DNA of 64,000 nucleotides. Origin: Auricularia sp. M13. Its lineage: Eukaryota; Basidiomycota; Agaricomycetes; Auriculariales; Auriculariaceae. The notes under the pieces are model-generated. The model worked only from the letters and a program-made list of their open reading frames with translations, searched no databases and was not told where the DNA came from. Numbering within the stretch: position 1 is the stretch's first letter; every line of letters begins with the position of its first letter. Made by a program: the position numbers and the translations under genes. This document shows positions 54,917 to 64,000 of the stretch, piece by piece. Where the stretch lies: the NCBI GenBank assembly GCA_037042915.1, contig CM073195.1:2418001-2482000 (forward strand). The letters are read 5' to 3'.

Positions 54917-55379
54917 CTGTAAGTGACTGTGCCCCCCAATTCCAGGTGGATTCCAGGTGGAAAAATGCAACTATGCAAAAAAAATGTCAGAATGTCAAAT
55001 CCATCATATTTTGATGGTATACCCCCTCAGGTGGAATTTGGGTGGAATTCCACTGGACCGTTGGATCGGATGGCCAGAATGGCCGAATTCCGGTGGAATT
55101 CCACTGGAAACAATGTGGAAATTCATCAAAAACTGTGATTAAGTGTTAGGTTAGGTTAGGTTAGGTTAGGTTAGGTTAGGAGTTAGGTTAGGTTAGGTTA
55201 GGTTAGGTTAGGTTACTAGAACGTTTTCATGTTTCCGGAGGCGGCTGTGCATCTCTGAACCTTATTTGTGATGTCTAACATAATTTTTTACCCTTTAGAA
55301 AATATTTTGTCTGGAGCAGGTTTTCCACCGGAATTCCACCTGGAATCCTCCTGGAACCAGGGGGCAGTGTCAGGTTCTC
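54917..55379. mobile_element. MITE with TTAGG repeats, copy 2 (8-bp target duplication)
   Basis: Same ends as 48592-49045: CTGTAAGTGACTGTGCCCCC and CAGTGTCAGGTTCTC. Flanks AGTACAAA at 54909-54916 and 55380-55387 are an exact 8-bp duplication. The interior holds GGTGGAATTCCA-type palindromes near both ends and two long TTAGG arrays (55145-55180 and 55182-55215). Internal sequence differs strongly from copy 1, but layout is conserved. Confidence 0.85.
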
Positions 55380-55389
55380 AGTACAAAGG

Positions 55390-58300
55390 CTAAAGCTCGG
55401 AAATGTAGCGCGTCGGTGAATCACTGTCAGGCTGGACAACGAGGGGAAAATGTATACGAGCCATCTCCTTGTAATTTGGGTAGTGCCCGGTCGATTGATC
55501 TCGTTCGTCCGTGACCGAATGCATGGAAGCCTGGGTGAACCAAACGGCGCTCCCGCGACCGCCTTCCCCCTCCAGGGGGATCCCCGTTGAGTTTTCCGGT
55601 GTCGGAGTCTGACCCGCCTTGCATTTCACGATTTGGATGTTGAAATGAAAGAACAAGGCGGAAGGGTAGAGAACGAAGGCACTGCGGGGAGATTGGATGA
55701 TGATTCCAAGCTCCCAGATGACAAGCCAGGACCACTCATCTTCTCCGACCAGTTCTACGGCCAGTGAGTCATTGATGCCAGCAGAGTCTGCAAGGCATAC
55801 CTTTATGCCAGAACAGAAACAGAGCGCATAATAGAACGGCGCAGTTCATTTGGTCCGCGTGCGGGCCGCAGAAGACACGAGGAATTCCCCGTTCGGGTAG
55901 GGGAGCATTAATGCAGAAGTTCCAGAAAAGGCCAAACTGAGGCTCTAAAGGCTCAGGATCAGCGGCAGTGTTTTGGAGATGCCAAGCGTGATTTTGCTTC
56001 ATGCGCTGTACGATGCGGGGAAAGCGATTCTGTAGAATTCCTGTGAGATAGTTGCTGCAGCAAGTCAGGAGCAGGTAAGCATGGAGATGAAAGGGCCTAC
56101 GTTATCCTGCTCGCGGGCCCGCCGTCGCGAAAGAGCTGCGAAATGGCGCTGTCGTTGTCCAGCTGAAACTTGGTCTTCCTTGCCCGCTAAGCTGGCTGTG
56201 AGCATTGTGCAAGTTCAGTTCGGAGCCGAAACAAACCTTAGCATACTGGCGGTGCACGCCTGCTATGCAGAATGAATGGTTGCCGTGCGGGTTTGCGGCC
56301 CTGTCACCGTCCGATACAGGTGCAGTGCGTGCAAACGCATAGGCTTCAGCGCAGAACGCCTCGATTAGGTCGTCGTCAAGAATAGGAGTCGACCGGAATA
56401 CAACGCCGCGGCCCGCCATGTCGCATACGAACATGTTGCGCCCTGTGAAGGGCAACACATGCATGTCCCGCAGCAGGTCCAGCAGTCGCGGCGTGCCCCA
56501 GAGCTTGCGGACGTCTCCTATCAAACGTGGCTGGATATATCCGCGCCAGCCGGGCTTAGTGCGATTGGTGGTCTCAAGAAGAACGGTAGACCGGCCAGCT
56601 GGCGAAGCGGTGAGGCAGTATGCCTCGGTCGGGCGAGAGGCATGATAGAGCGCGCGGCGCTGCTCGTAATAGCCAGGAAGATGATGCGGTTTTATGCCGA
56701 CGCGTTTGTCCACTGCACTGCTGGAAGGAGTCGAAGCTGAGGGCAGGGTGCCATATTTGCCATTGGCGAGGCATGTGCGGTCAAAAGGAGCAAGTTGGTA
56801 CCGAAATTCGAAGGATGACAACGAGGGCGCGGGCGCGAACACAGCGTTCTGAGCTGTTGGCTGCAGTGAAGAAACAGATGGTGGCTGAGCGCCTTTCTTC
56901 TTCGAGTTGCGCAAGGCACGTCGACTCTTGCGCATGCAGGCACCGGATGAAGTGGTGCTTGGGCCGCACGACGTGCGTGCTGCGTCAGGATTGCAGGCTG
57001 GCAACGGTAAGACACTGTAAGCCAGGCTCCACGAAGAGCCGGGTGTTGCAGTCTTCACGGTCGCCGCAAACTCTGTCCGTTCATCCGCGGGTTTTACGCC
57101 GCTTCGCCGAGCGTTCGGTCGCTGCTGCATACAGTCAGCGGACTGTTTACCCTCGGACTGAGACTCGGCCAGGGTTGTAGACCTCGGGCTGAACGACTCG
57201 GGATATGATCTACGCGCCGCTCTCTATCGGTCTATGGGGTGAGACGACCTCGGCGCATACCCCAATTTGGCTTGGTGGAGGTTTCCTACCCTCGGACCAT
57301 GGTTCGGCAGCTCTCACCTCGCTGTATGCGTCGGGTGCGGGCGCTGTGACGCTCGGGACAGACTCTAGGACCCTCTTCGGACCTCGGACGGGCTCGGCTG
57401 GTCACCCTGTGCAGCCCCGGGGGCTCAGGAACGCCTCTATTGGACTTCCCACTGGCGCGCTACCTCTCGGACGGATAGTATTGAGGCTACCATCACCTGG
57501 TACAAGCTTGGCTACACCCTCGGACTCTCGGCTTTGGCTCTCAGCAGCTCGGCGCCATCCCTATGCGCCCACGTGACGCCCTCCTTCTCGGTCCGTGTCC
57601 TCGGTGTGTATATTGTACCTCAGTTCATTTGCCCCACCTTGGGCCACGCTCGACTGGGGGTTTGGTGGGAAGCCGGCGCCATGGGCGGTGATGAGAGGAT
57701 GCGTCCATTAGCTCCGAGATTGCCCTGGGCCGGATCAGCGGCCCTTGAGGATGGGTATATAGGTTGTGGGATGTAGATGCGTTGTTACGGTGCGCGGCGA
57801 TCTTGCCCATACGCCGCTTCCGTTGGATCTCTTTCGACGCTTCACCTGCTCCGTCGGACCGATATACCCGTTCCGCATGCCTCTCCGGACCGCTGGCACA
57901 TCAGCTACCTTCTCTCGGCGTCCCCGGACCCTTGTCAACCTCAGTCTTTGGATGCAATGCGCCATTGCCATTGTCGTCGACCACCGCTGCGCTGGTTTCC
58001 ACCCGGTGTGTATCCGTTCGTCGGTCCGTCTCCTCGGTGTCACATTATGGCCTACACCTTCGGAGATGCAGCACACCACACCTCGGGTATTACCCTGCAT
58101 GGCCGGTGCGCGCTGGGAGTACAGGTGAAGCTGCAACAATCTTGCCGATGTACATCCTTCACCCTCGGTCCCATGGACGCTCGACCGCACCGATACCTCG
58201 GACCTCGGCCACCACACTCTCCTCAGTCTGCGCGCAGCATGGTCCATGGTCCGGAGGCTGTCCGGATGGAGTGGGAGTGTTGATTGTTGGGTGGTGTGCT

Positions 58301-59544
58301 CGTACCTCGCTCGCCGACGCGTTGTGCTCGCCATTGCGTCAGCGCCTTTCGCCCCAGGTGTCGGTGCGTGCATACATGCAAGGACACCTCGGTCTGTCTC
58401 GGATACCCGCCCGATACCCTCCATAGGCACGAACATCCTTTATCCCCTTCGTCCGGAGTCGTTCTGCACCTTCGGCGCAACACTTCACTCTTTCTTGACC
58501 CTCCCTTGACTCCCTTTACCCCCCATTGCTTCCACTGGCTCCCGATTACCCTCGGTGACTTCCCCAATGTCTTTCCCATTGCTTCCGGACCTCTCTTTGG
58601 TGTTGGCTGGCTTCCTTTGTTGTCCGGAGCGTTTGGATCCGGTTTGCCTCCGATCGGACTATATGTACCGGCAATTGCCCTCGGATGTACCCTAGGTTGG
58701 ATCTGGTCTATTATGTGTTCGACCTTCCCCTCCTGAGTACCCTTCCTGGTCGGCTACGCCTCCTGGTCGGTGGTGTATGCAGCACACCGTGACATGCGTG
58801 TACCCTAGGTTTGGTCTGGTCAATTGTACCGCTTGTCTGTTCTTCCTTGTCCCTCTCTCCTCTTTTGGGCGTCGGTCTCGGCGAGTGACGAGCACTCTGC
58901 CGTGACACCGGGCCGCGATGCGACGTCTACAATGCGCATGGAGCCAGTAGAGAGCCTGCGGTGTTTTGCAATTGGGCCGGTAGGCGACGCAGTCGTGGTG
59001 ACGGGTGGTGGTGGATGCCCTGTGATGTGATTGCTTCGACGCGGAACGAACGAATCATCGACCGGTCTTTTGCGGCGCAAGGGCATCTTTTTGGGCATCA
59101 AGGGCTGATTGAGTCGCTCCACGATGCGCAGGATGACTCGCGGCGGAACACGTAGTCGGGGGTCAGGGTTAAGGTCTTCGTTGTCGTCGCTCAGCCCGCG
59201 CGCGATGATGACGTCGACGACGTTGAAGTTTCCAACTCGAACGGATTGTGCTCCTCGAGCGTCGTCGTTGTTTACGATGGGAAATCTAAGCAATGGTCGT
59301 GAGAGTCTGGGCGTGCGCACAGACTGCTGACGCACAGCTCCGCCAAGTCCTCTGCAGAAGCGCGGGCGAGCTCGATTTCGTGGGGCGACGCATCGCTGTT
59401 AACAGGGCTAAACGCCTGAGTAACGGAGTGGGTGGTACTGTCGTAGGTTGCTGGAGCTGAGGTTGTGGCCGAACAGTCCTGGGGTGCGGGAGACGCACTC
59501 GGGTCTTCTGGGAAGACGTGAAGGAGCCAGGGGCTAGTGGGCAT
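55390..59544 (-). CDS. Oxygenase-like protein (HxD...H...R), 697 codons, split by a solo LTR
   Basis: Minus-strand exons: 59544-59336, 59285-58908 continued at 57043-56237, 56186-56101, 56054-55801 and 55754-55390. The introns are 46-50 bp. With the LTR and one 5-bp duplication taken out, the exon sum is exactly 698 codons. The C-terminal domain has GPHADQMN (HxD), then VIWELGIIIQSP, then YPSALFFHFN (distal His) and GRGSAVWFTQ (Arg), the layout of Fe(II)/2-oxoglutarate oxygenases; fungal TET/JBP-type proteins look similar, but this is inference. A middle region reads GRGVVFRSTPILDD and PHGNHSFC; the N-terminus is Pro/Ser-rich with MPKKMPLRRKRP. The LTR (57044-58907) lies in the long second exon, so the allele is probably inactive. 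Confidence 0.65.
57044..58907 (+). mobile_element. Solo LTR, family L1, carrying a nested L2 LTR
   Basis: Same family as 5531-6391 (TGTTGCAG...CCGTGACA). Target duplication CCGGG at 57039-57043 and 58908-58912. The extra length is due to a second LTR at 57783-58794. No internal region. It lies inside the oxygenase-like gene. Fossil; moderately old, and older than the L2 it carries. Confidence 0.85.
57783..58794 (+). mobile_element. Solo LTR, family L2, nested in L1
   Basis: 1012 bp from TGTTACGG to CCGTGACA with target duplication TGCGT (57778-57782, 58795-58799). Its last ~105 bp match, inverted, the element that starts at 61902. L2 is younger than the L1 copy that holds it. Confidence 0.85.
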
Positions 59545-59764
59545 AATAGAGCTTGCTTCAGACAAGGGCGCGCGTCCCGCACTCACGCGGCTCACGACGA
59601 ACACAGCAGACACGCGCCTGTTGTGGCAGGAGCTCAAAATGCGGGAGCTGCCAAAGGATCAACTCGCAAGCTACACACGTCGCTCACATGACGTATTTTC
59701 AAAGCTGAGGAAATAAATAAAGCTTTGTAAGCTTGGGTGTTTTATTTTTTATCGTCATCAAGCT

Positions 59765-60147
59765 GTAAGATAGGCCCAGCCGGGGACCCAGAATATCACG
59801 TGATCTCTGGCAATATAAAAAATGAATTAAATGAGCAAATTCAGCCGCAGTGAGGGGCTCTATATCTGCTTGAAATGCTGCTCAGAAAGTGTGCCGTCAG
59901 GGCATGGTCTTGTTGGGCCGCCATTAGCTCGGCAAGCGGGGGTGCTTACACCCCTCCATGTTATGGAACTTAAACCAGTCTCAAGCCCGAAATTCTGGCC
60001 GCAGTGAAGTCTTTATTTTCGTATGATAAAGTATTTGAGAGCCTGAGATGCTTTATAAGTCCTTTATTCCGGCTGCCAATAGACTCTCATGCTGCCGGGC
60101 GTCAGCCATCACGTGATGTCCCGAGTCCCCGGCCGGGCCTATCTTAC
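59765..60147. mobile_element. 383-bp MITE with TIRs of about 40 bp
   Basis: GTAAGATAGGCCCAGCCGGG at 59765 is matched inverted by CCCGGCCGGGCCTATCTTAC at the right end, and the arms continue to the palindrome ATCACGTGAT on both sides. Target duplication is unclear. The interior is without coding capacity. The rest of 59545-60254 shows no gene. Confidence 0.65.
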
Positions 60148-60254
60148 GAGCCCCAGGTCGTGATCCCAATTTCGAAGGATACCGAAACGCAAAACGCTTG
60201 GAGCAGCAAAAGACCTCAGCCCACGGAAGAGCGCGCTGCTCGATGCCATGGAGG

Positions 60255-61100
60255 TGTCACGGCAGAGCGCTCGTCACTCGCCGAGACTGACGCCCAAAGG
60301 AGGAGAGAGGGACGAGGAAGAAGGGACAAGCGGTACAATTGACCAGACCAAACCTAGGGTACACGCATCTACACCCCACAACCTATATACCCATCTCCAG
60401 AGACCGTTGATCCGATCCAGGGTGATCCCGGGGATAGTGAGTGCATCCACCGTCGTCTCCTAGGGTGCCGGCGCCCCTCCAGACCTCCGGTCGAGCACGG
60501 TCCGAGGCGGGGCTAAGGTGTCGAGATATACCATACACACCGAGGACCCGGACCGAGGAGGAGGGCATCACACGGGCGCATAGGGATGGCGTCAAGCCGC
60601 TGCGAGCCATAGCCGAGAGTCCGAGGATGTAGCCAAGCTTGTACCAGGCGAGAGTAACCTCACCACTATCCGTCCGAGAGATAGCGCACCCGTGGGGGGC
60701 CCAATAGAGGCGTTTCCGAGCCCCTGGGGCTGCACAGGGTGACCAGCCGAGCCCGTCCGAGGTCCGAAGAGGGTCCTAGAGTCTGTCCCGAGCGTCACAG
60801 CGCCCGCACCCGACGCATACAGCGAGGTGAGAGCTGCCGAACCATGGTCCGAGGGTAGGAAACCTCCACCGAGCTGAATTGGGGTATGCGCCAAGGTCGT
60901 CTCACCCCATAGACCGATAGCGAGCGGCGCGTAGATCATATCCCGAACCGTTCAGCCCGAGGTCTACAACCCTGGCCGAGTCTCAGTCCGAGGGTAAACA
61001 GTACGCCGACTGTATGCAGCAGCAACTGAACGCTCGGCGAAGTGGCGTAAAATCCGCGGACGAACGGACAGAGCTTGCGGAGACCGTGAAGACCGCAACA
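60255..61100 (-). mobile_element. Solo LTR, family L1, minus strand
   Basis: 846 bp, closely related to 5531-6391 and the L1 part of 57044-58907. Target duplication GGAGG at 60250-60254 and 61101-61105. No internal region. Fossil. Confidence 0.85.
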
Positions 61101-61105
61101 GGAGG

Positions 61106-61376
61106 GCCGCGAAGAAGAACAACGAAGTAGTGGCTCGGAGAGCAATCGCAGCAGAAGTCGCAGCAGGAGTCGAAGCGTCAGCGACGACGAAGGCAGATAC
61201 ATGTTCAATTGTTATAAACATTATCGGCCTCTCCGCCTCTTTAGCGTGTGCGTAAGATATGCACCTGAGCGTGTTAGGCGACCAGAACCACACGCCGTCG
61301 CAAGCAAGGCGTCGCGCTCGTTTTCTGCTTTCTTGAGCTGCCGTCTGTATCGTTGCAACACCAGCCCAGTTGATTT
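61106..61376 (-). pseudogene. Coding scrap between LTR and LINE-A
   Basis: The minus frame reads STGLVLQRYRRQLKKAENER and DALLATACGSGRLTRSGAYL, a coiled-coil-like piece, followed by a stop. It joins LINE-A ORF1 at about 61376 without target duplication. Host or LINE origin is undecided. Confidence 0.35.
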
Positions 61377-61901
61377 CTTCAGAGTCATCCTCGGAGTCAG
61401 AGTCCATGTCCTGATCAGAAGCAACTGGCTCAGTGTCTAGGGCACCCCTAGGGGCACCCAGAGCCAAAGTATCGAGGCCAGAGGAGGAGAAATGAGCCTG
61501 TGGTGGTGCAGGGGCAGGAGGAGGGGGTCCGGAAGTATCCGGAGCAGAGTGTGAAACCAATGAACGTGCAGCCTCCTGAGGCAGCACCTCACCAGGGCTC
61601 AACCAGGCACTCTAAGAGCTAGCCCTTTTGCGTGGGAGGTGCTGGGAGGTGGTAGAGGGAATAGGACTGCTTTTCCTGGACTTTTTAGGCCCAGAAATGC
61701 GCCCAGGAGGTAGTGCAGACCCAGCAGAACCTGCAAGTTGCCCAGGACTAGCCAGGGCATCTACAGGCCGCTTAAGGGGGGCAAGAGAGGGGGGAGTGGT
61801 CCTAGAGGGAGGGCCAGAGCCAGAGGTGGGGCCAGGGGCAGTGGTGGGGGCTGGAGTGGCCAGGGCAGGTTGGGCTGGAGCATCCAAGGGCAAGCCCCAC
61901 T
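61377..61901 (-). mobile_element. LINE-A ORF1 N-terminal fragment a4
   Basis: It matches ORF1 from APAQPALATPAPTTAPG through GPKKSRKSSP and LPQEAARS to DSDSEDDSEE, on the minus strand, with a TAG at about 61613. It is cut at 61902 by an LTR-type element and at 61377 by the scrap described above. Confidence 0.78.
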
Positions 61902-64000
61902 TGTCACGGTGTGCTGCATACACCACCGACCAGGAGGCGTAGCCGACCAGGAAGGGTACTCAGGAGGGGAAGGTCGTACACATAATAGACCAGATCCAAC
62001 CTAGGGTACACAGCTCGGCGATAGCCGGTAACTATAGCGGGTCCGGAAGCAATGGAAGCGCAGCCACAACACACTATAAAGCGGACCGAGGGGCGGAATA
62101 GAAGAGGTGAAGATCGGGGCAACGACCGAGGGGAAAGACACAAATAGAAAGGACACCGAGGTGCCGCGGCAGTGCGAGGGGACAGTGACGAAGTGAATGA
62201 AAGTGGAATCACCGAAGGGGGTGACGAAAGGAAGGTGAAGGAAACCATACTAAACTAGAGTCCATGCCTATGGGGGTATCGGGCGGGTATATGAGAAGGG
62301 CCGAGAAGGAGGAGTGCAGCGGCAGCTGCGCGGCGAATGACCGAGATCGAGGAACGCGCGCCGCGGCGCGGCGAGTGGTCGAGATCCACCATGGAAGTAC
62401 TCCGAGCGAAAGGTCCGATCGTCCGAGGGTGCAGCGGGCACGGTGCACAGCACCAAGACTGAGGTCGGTGCCGAAGGCCGATAGCGGGCATGCACAGCCG
62501 ACGGCCCGAACAGCGGTGGGAGCACGCCGACGGTGCTGGGATGCATCGGCGCGGCGACGAGAGAGGGGTGACGTCCGGCGAGCGACTCCGAAGGGCATTG
62601 CGGGAGTGTGTCGACTGAGGTCAAGGGTCCGAGGTAATGGGAATGGAGGGCGACGAGCACGGGCTGAGCGTCGACAAAACAACGCGGGAGTGGCGTGGGC
62701 GAAGAACATCGCCAGGAACCGCAACATAACCCCCCTTCTAGACGCGAAGTCCGTAGAGTCGGTCCGAAGGGTGCAGATCCGACCATCCACCTCGGCGAGT
62801 CGTAAACGTAGAATAAAGGGCGCACCAAAGCCTGGGAAACCTGTGGGATGGAACCGGTCCGACTCCTTGTGTCGGAAGTGCCAGCGGTAACGACGAGCAC
62901 GCTCGGGGATGACGGTAGACGGGCCATAAGAGCACGACGAACTAACCTTCAGCGGTCCGAGGAGCAGCGCGGATGACGAAGACGTTCCGGTGGGCAAGGA
63001 AGACGCAACCGAGCCAAACACCCGATAGGAAGGGCACCACTCGTGGGTATCCCCACGCAGCATCTCGATATGCAGCGGCCATCGGAGGTTGCACCGGGGT
63101 GGGACGGGCGCAGAGAAGTTCGTAGCGGCCGAACGGCGCGGCGGCGGTCGGATCGTAATGGAAAGCGGGGGTGGACGCTGCGCGCCCGAAACGACTCCTA
63201 CATTCTCCGGCTCGGGCACAAGCGGTCACAAGCACCGAGTACGCCGAAGACATCGCCGAGGTGGCGAAAGGGGACCGAAGGTGACGGAGGTGTCGGTGTG
63301 CCGATCCGAGACCGACACAGCTGAGCGGTACACATCCCGGTGGATAGTAACCTCAACCCCGGCTAAGGGCACGACGAGGGTAAAGAAAGAGAAGTCGTGC
63401 GGGTCATATCGGACCGTATCGGACGGTGTCCGCAGCGGCCGAGTGGCGTTAGGGCAACAGCAACATTCCGGGGTTGGTGCGCACTCCATGGGGCTCCGGA
63501 ATGGGTCCAGGGGGTCCGAGGCAGTTAACCTGGGCGGCGAAAGAGTCCATAATATCCTCGGGTTGGGAACCACCACACGCGAGAGGCCATCGGTCCGAAA
63601 CGACCAAACGGAAAGGGACAACCTCCGGCTGCAGCGAGCAGGGACATCGCAGTTGGCGACCGCGGGCATGCGCAACGACGGAGCGGGGTGTATCAGTGGT
63701 CATGCTCTGCAGCGGAAGGTCAGCGTTCCGGGGACCGTCGTCGGAACCATGGGACATTGGGTGCCAAAGGTCCGCAGAGAACAGTGTCGGTCGTGGCGAG
63801 GACAGCTTCAGCAGGCTCGGGGCGAGCAGAGGAAAGGTAGTGTTCTACGAGGCGCTTCCATCGAGGGCCCGCGCGTGTCGACCCACCCGGGGACGGTGAC
63901 GATATGGCTCCAGATGTCTCGGGTGTCGGAGACGAGTCAGACGTCCGGCGATCTCGACGGGGACAGCTCCGGTCAGCTTGCCACCAGCGACGGAAAGATG
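61902..64000 (-). mobile_element. L2-related LTR element, open at the window edge
   Basis: It begins TGTCACGGTGTGCTGC (the inverted end of L2) inside LINE-A ORF1. The first ~105 bp match the end of the nested L2 (58690-58794); beyond about 62010 it diverges but keeps the same CTCGG-rich style. The far end and target duplication lie outside the window, so a solo LTR or the 3' end of a longer element are both possible. No domain is recognised in 62010-64000; long open frames there follow from the high GC content. Fossil. Confidence 0.6.

Noticed and set aside
55145-55215. TTAGG arrays as a chromosome end or a fused telomere
   Set aside because: They lie inside a MITE with exact 8-bp target duplication and recur in a second copy of the same MITE.
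62209-63219. A 336-codon minus-strand frame near the right edge as a host gene
   Set aside because: It lies in the CTCGG-rich LTR-type sequence, overlaps equally long frames in other phases and has no domain.

Overview
The window looks like a transposon-rich accessory region from a basidiomycete fungus, most likely an Agaricomycete. The reasons are short GT..AG introns of about 45-60 bp in every host gene, a DUF6589-type gene, a Plavaka-type DNA transposase, an F-box gene, a MYND gene and an HxD/H/R oxygenase-like gene of kinds that are multiplied in mushroom genomes. All assignments come from reading the sequence; no database was searched.

Layout. 1-2833: two tandem paralogues of a small unknown gene, then a five-exon gene with an OB-fold-like region and a tail of RNA polymerase II CTD-like heptads. 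2960-7385: a LINE 3' scrap, a decayed DUF6589-type gene, and a convergent unknown gene split by a solo LTR. 7386-19721: a nested LINE block. One long LINE-B copy (minus, 7858-16645) carries a foldback element, an internally deleted LINE-B (which itself carries another LINE-B) and an 833-bp terminal-inverted-repeat element; a second LINE-B (plus) abuts it head to head. 19722-33203: a calmer stretch with a truncated unknown gene, an F-box gene, a LINE-A fragment, a CACTA-like element with a coding scrap, a large unknown gene (23178-25985), a many-exon JmjC-like gene (27433-31959) and small inverted-repeat elements. 33204-52100: a second mobile block of LINE-B and LINE-A copies around a Plavaka transposon that is itself split by a 1.7-kb element with dense GTGCGCA arrays. 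52101-61376: a MYND-finger gene, a 463-bp MITE, and a 697-codon oxygenase-like gene split by a solo LTR with a second LTR nested in it; then another MITE, a third solo LTR and gene scraps. 61377-64000: a LINE-A fragment cut by an LTR-type element that runs off the window.

How the parts relate. LINE-B is an autonomous-type non-LTR element: ORF1 with zinc knuckles, then, overlapping at ATGA, ORF2 with AP-type endonuclease, reverse transcriptase and RNase H. LINE-A copies carry only an ORF1-type protein followed directly by a 3' tail, with no ORF2 in any copy here. The two tails are homologous along their length and nearly identical at the end, where they form a 7-bp stem-loop followed by a (TC)n tail; one copy shows a compensating base-pair change in the stem. 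The simplest reading is that LINE-A is an ORF2-less, Gag-only family moved by LINE-B's reverse transcriptase. I consider this partnership the most interesting system in the window. Target-site duplications of 15-16 bp (LINE), 5 bp (LTR) and 8-9 bp (DNA elements) can be read directly and give a relative order of insertion.
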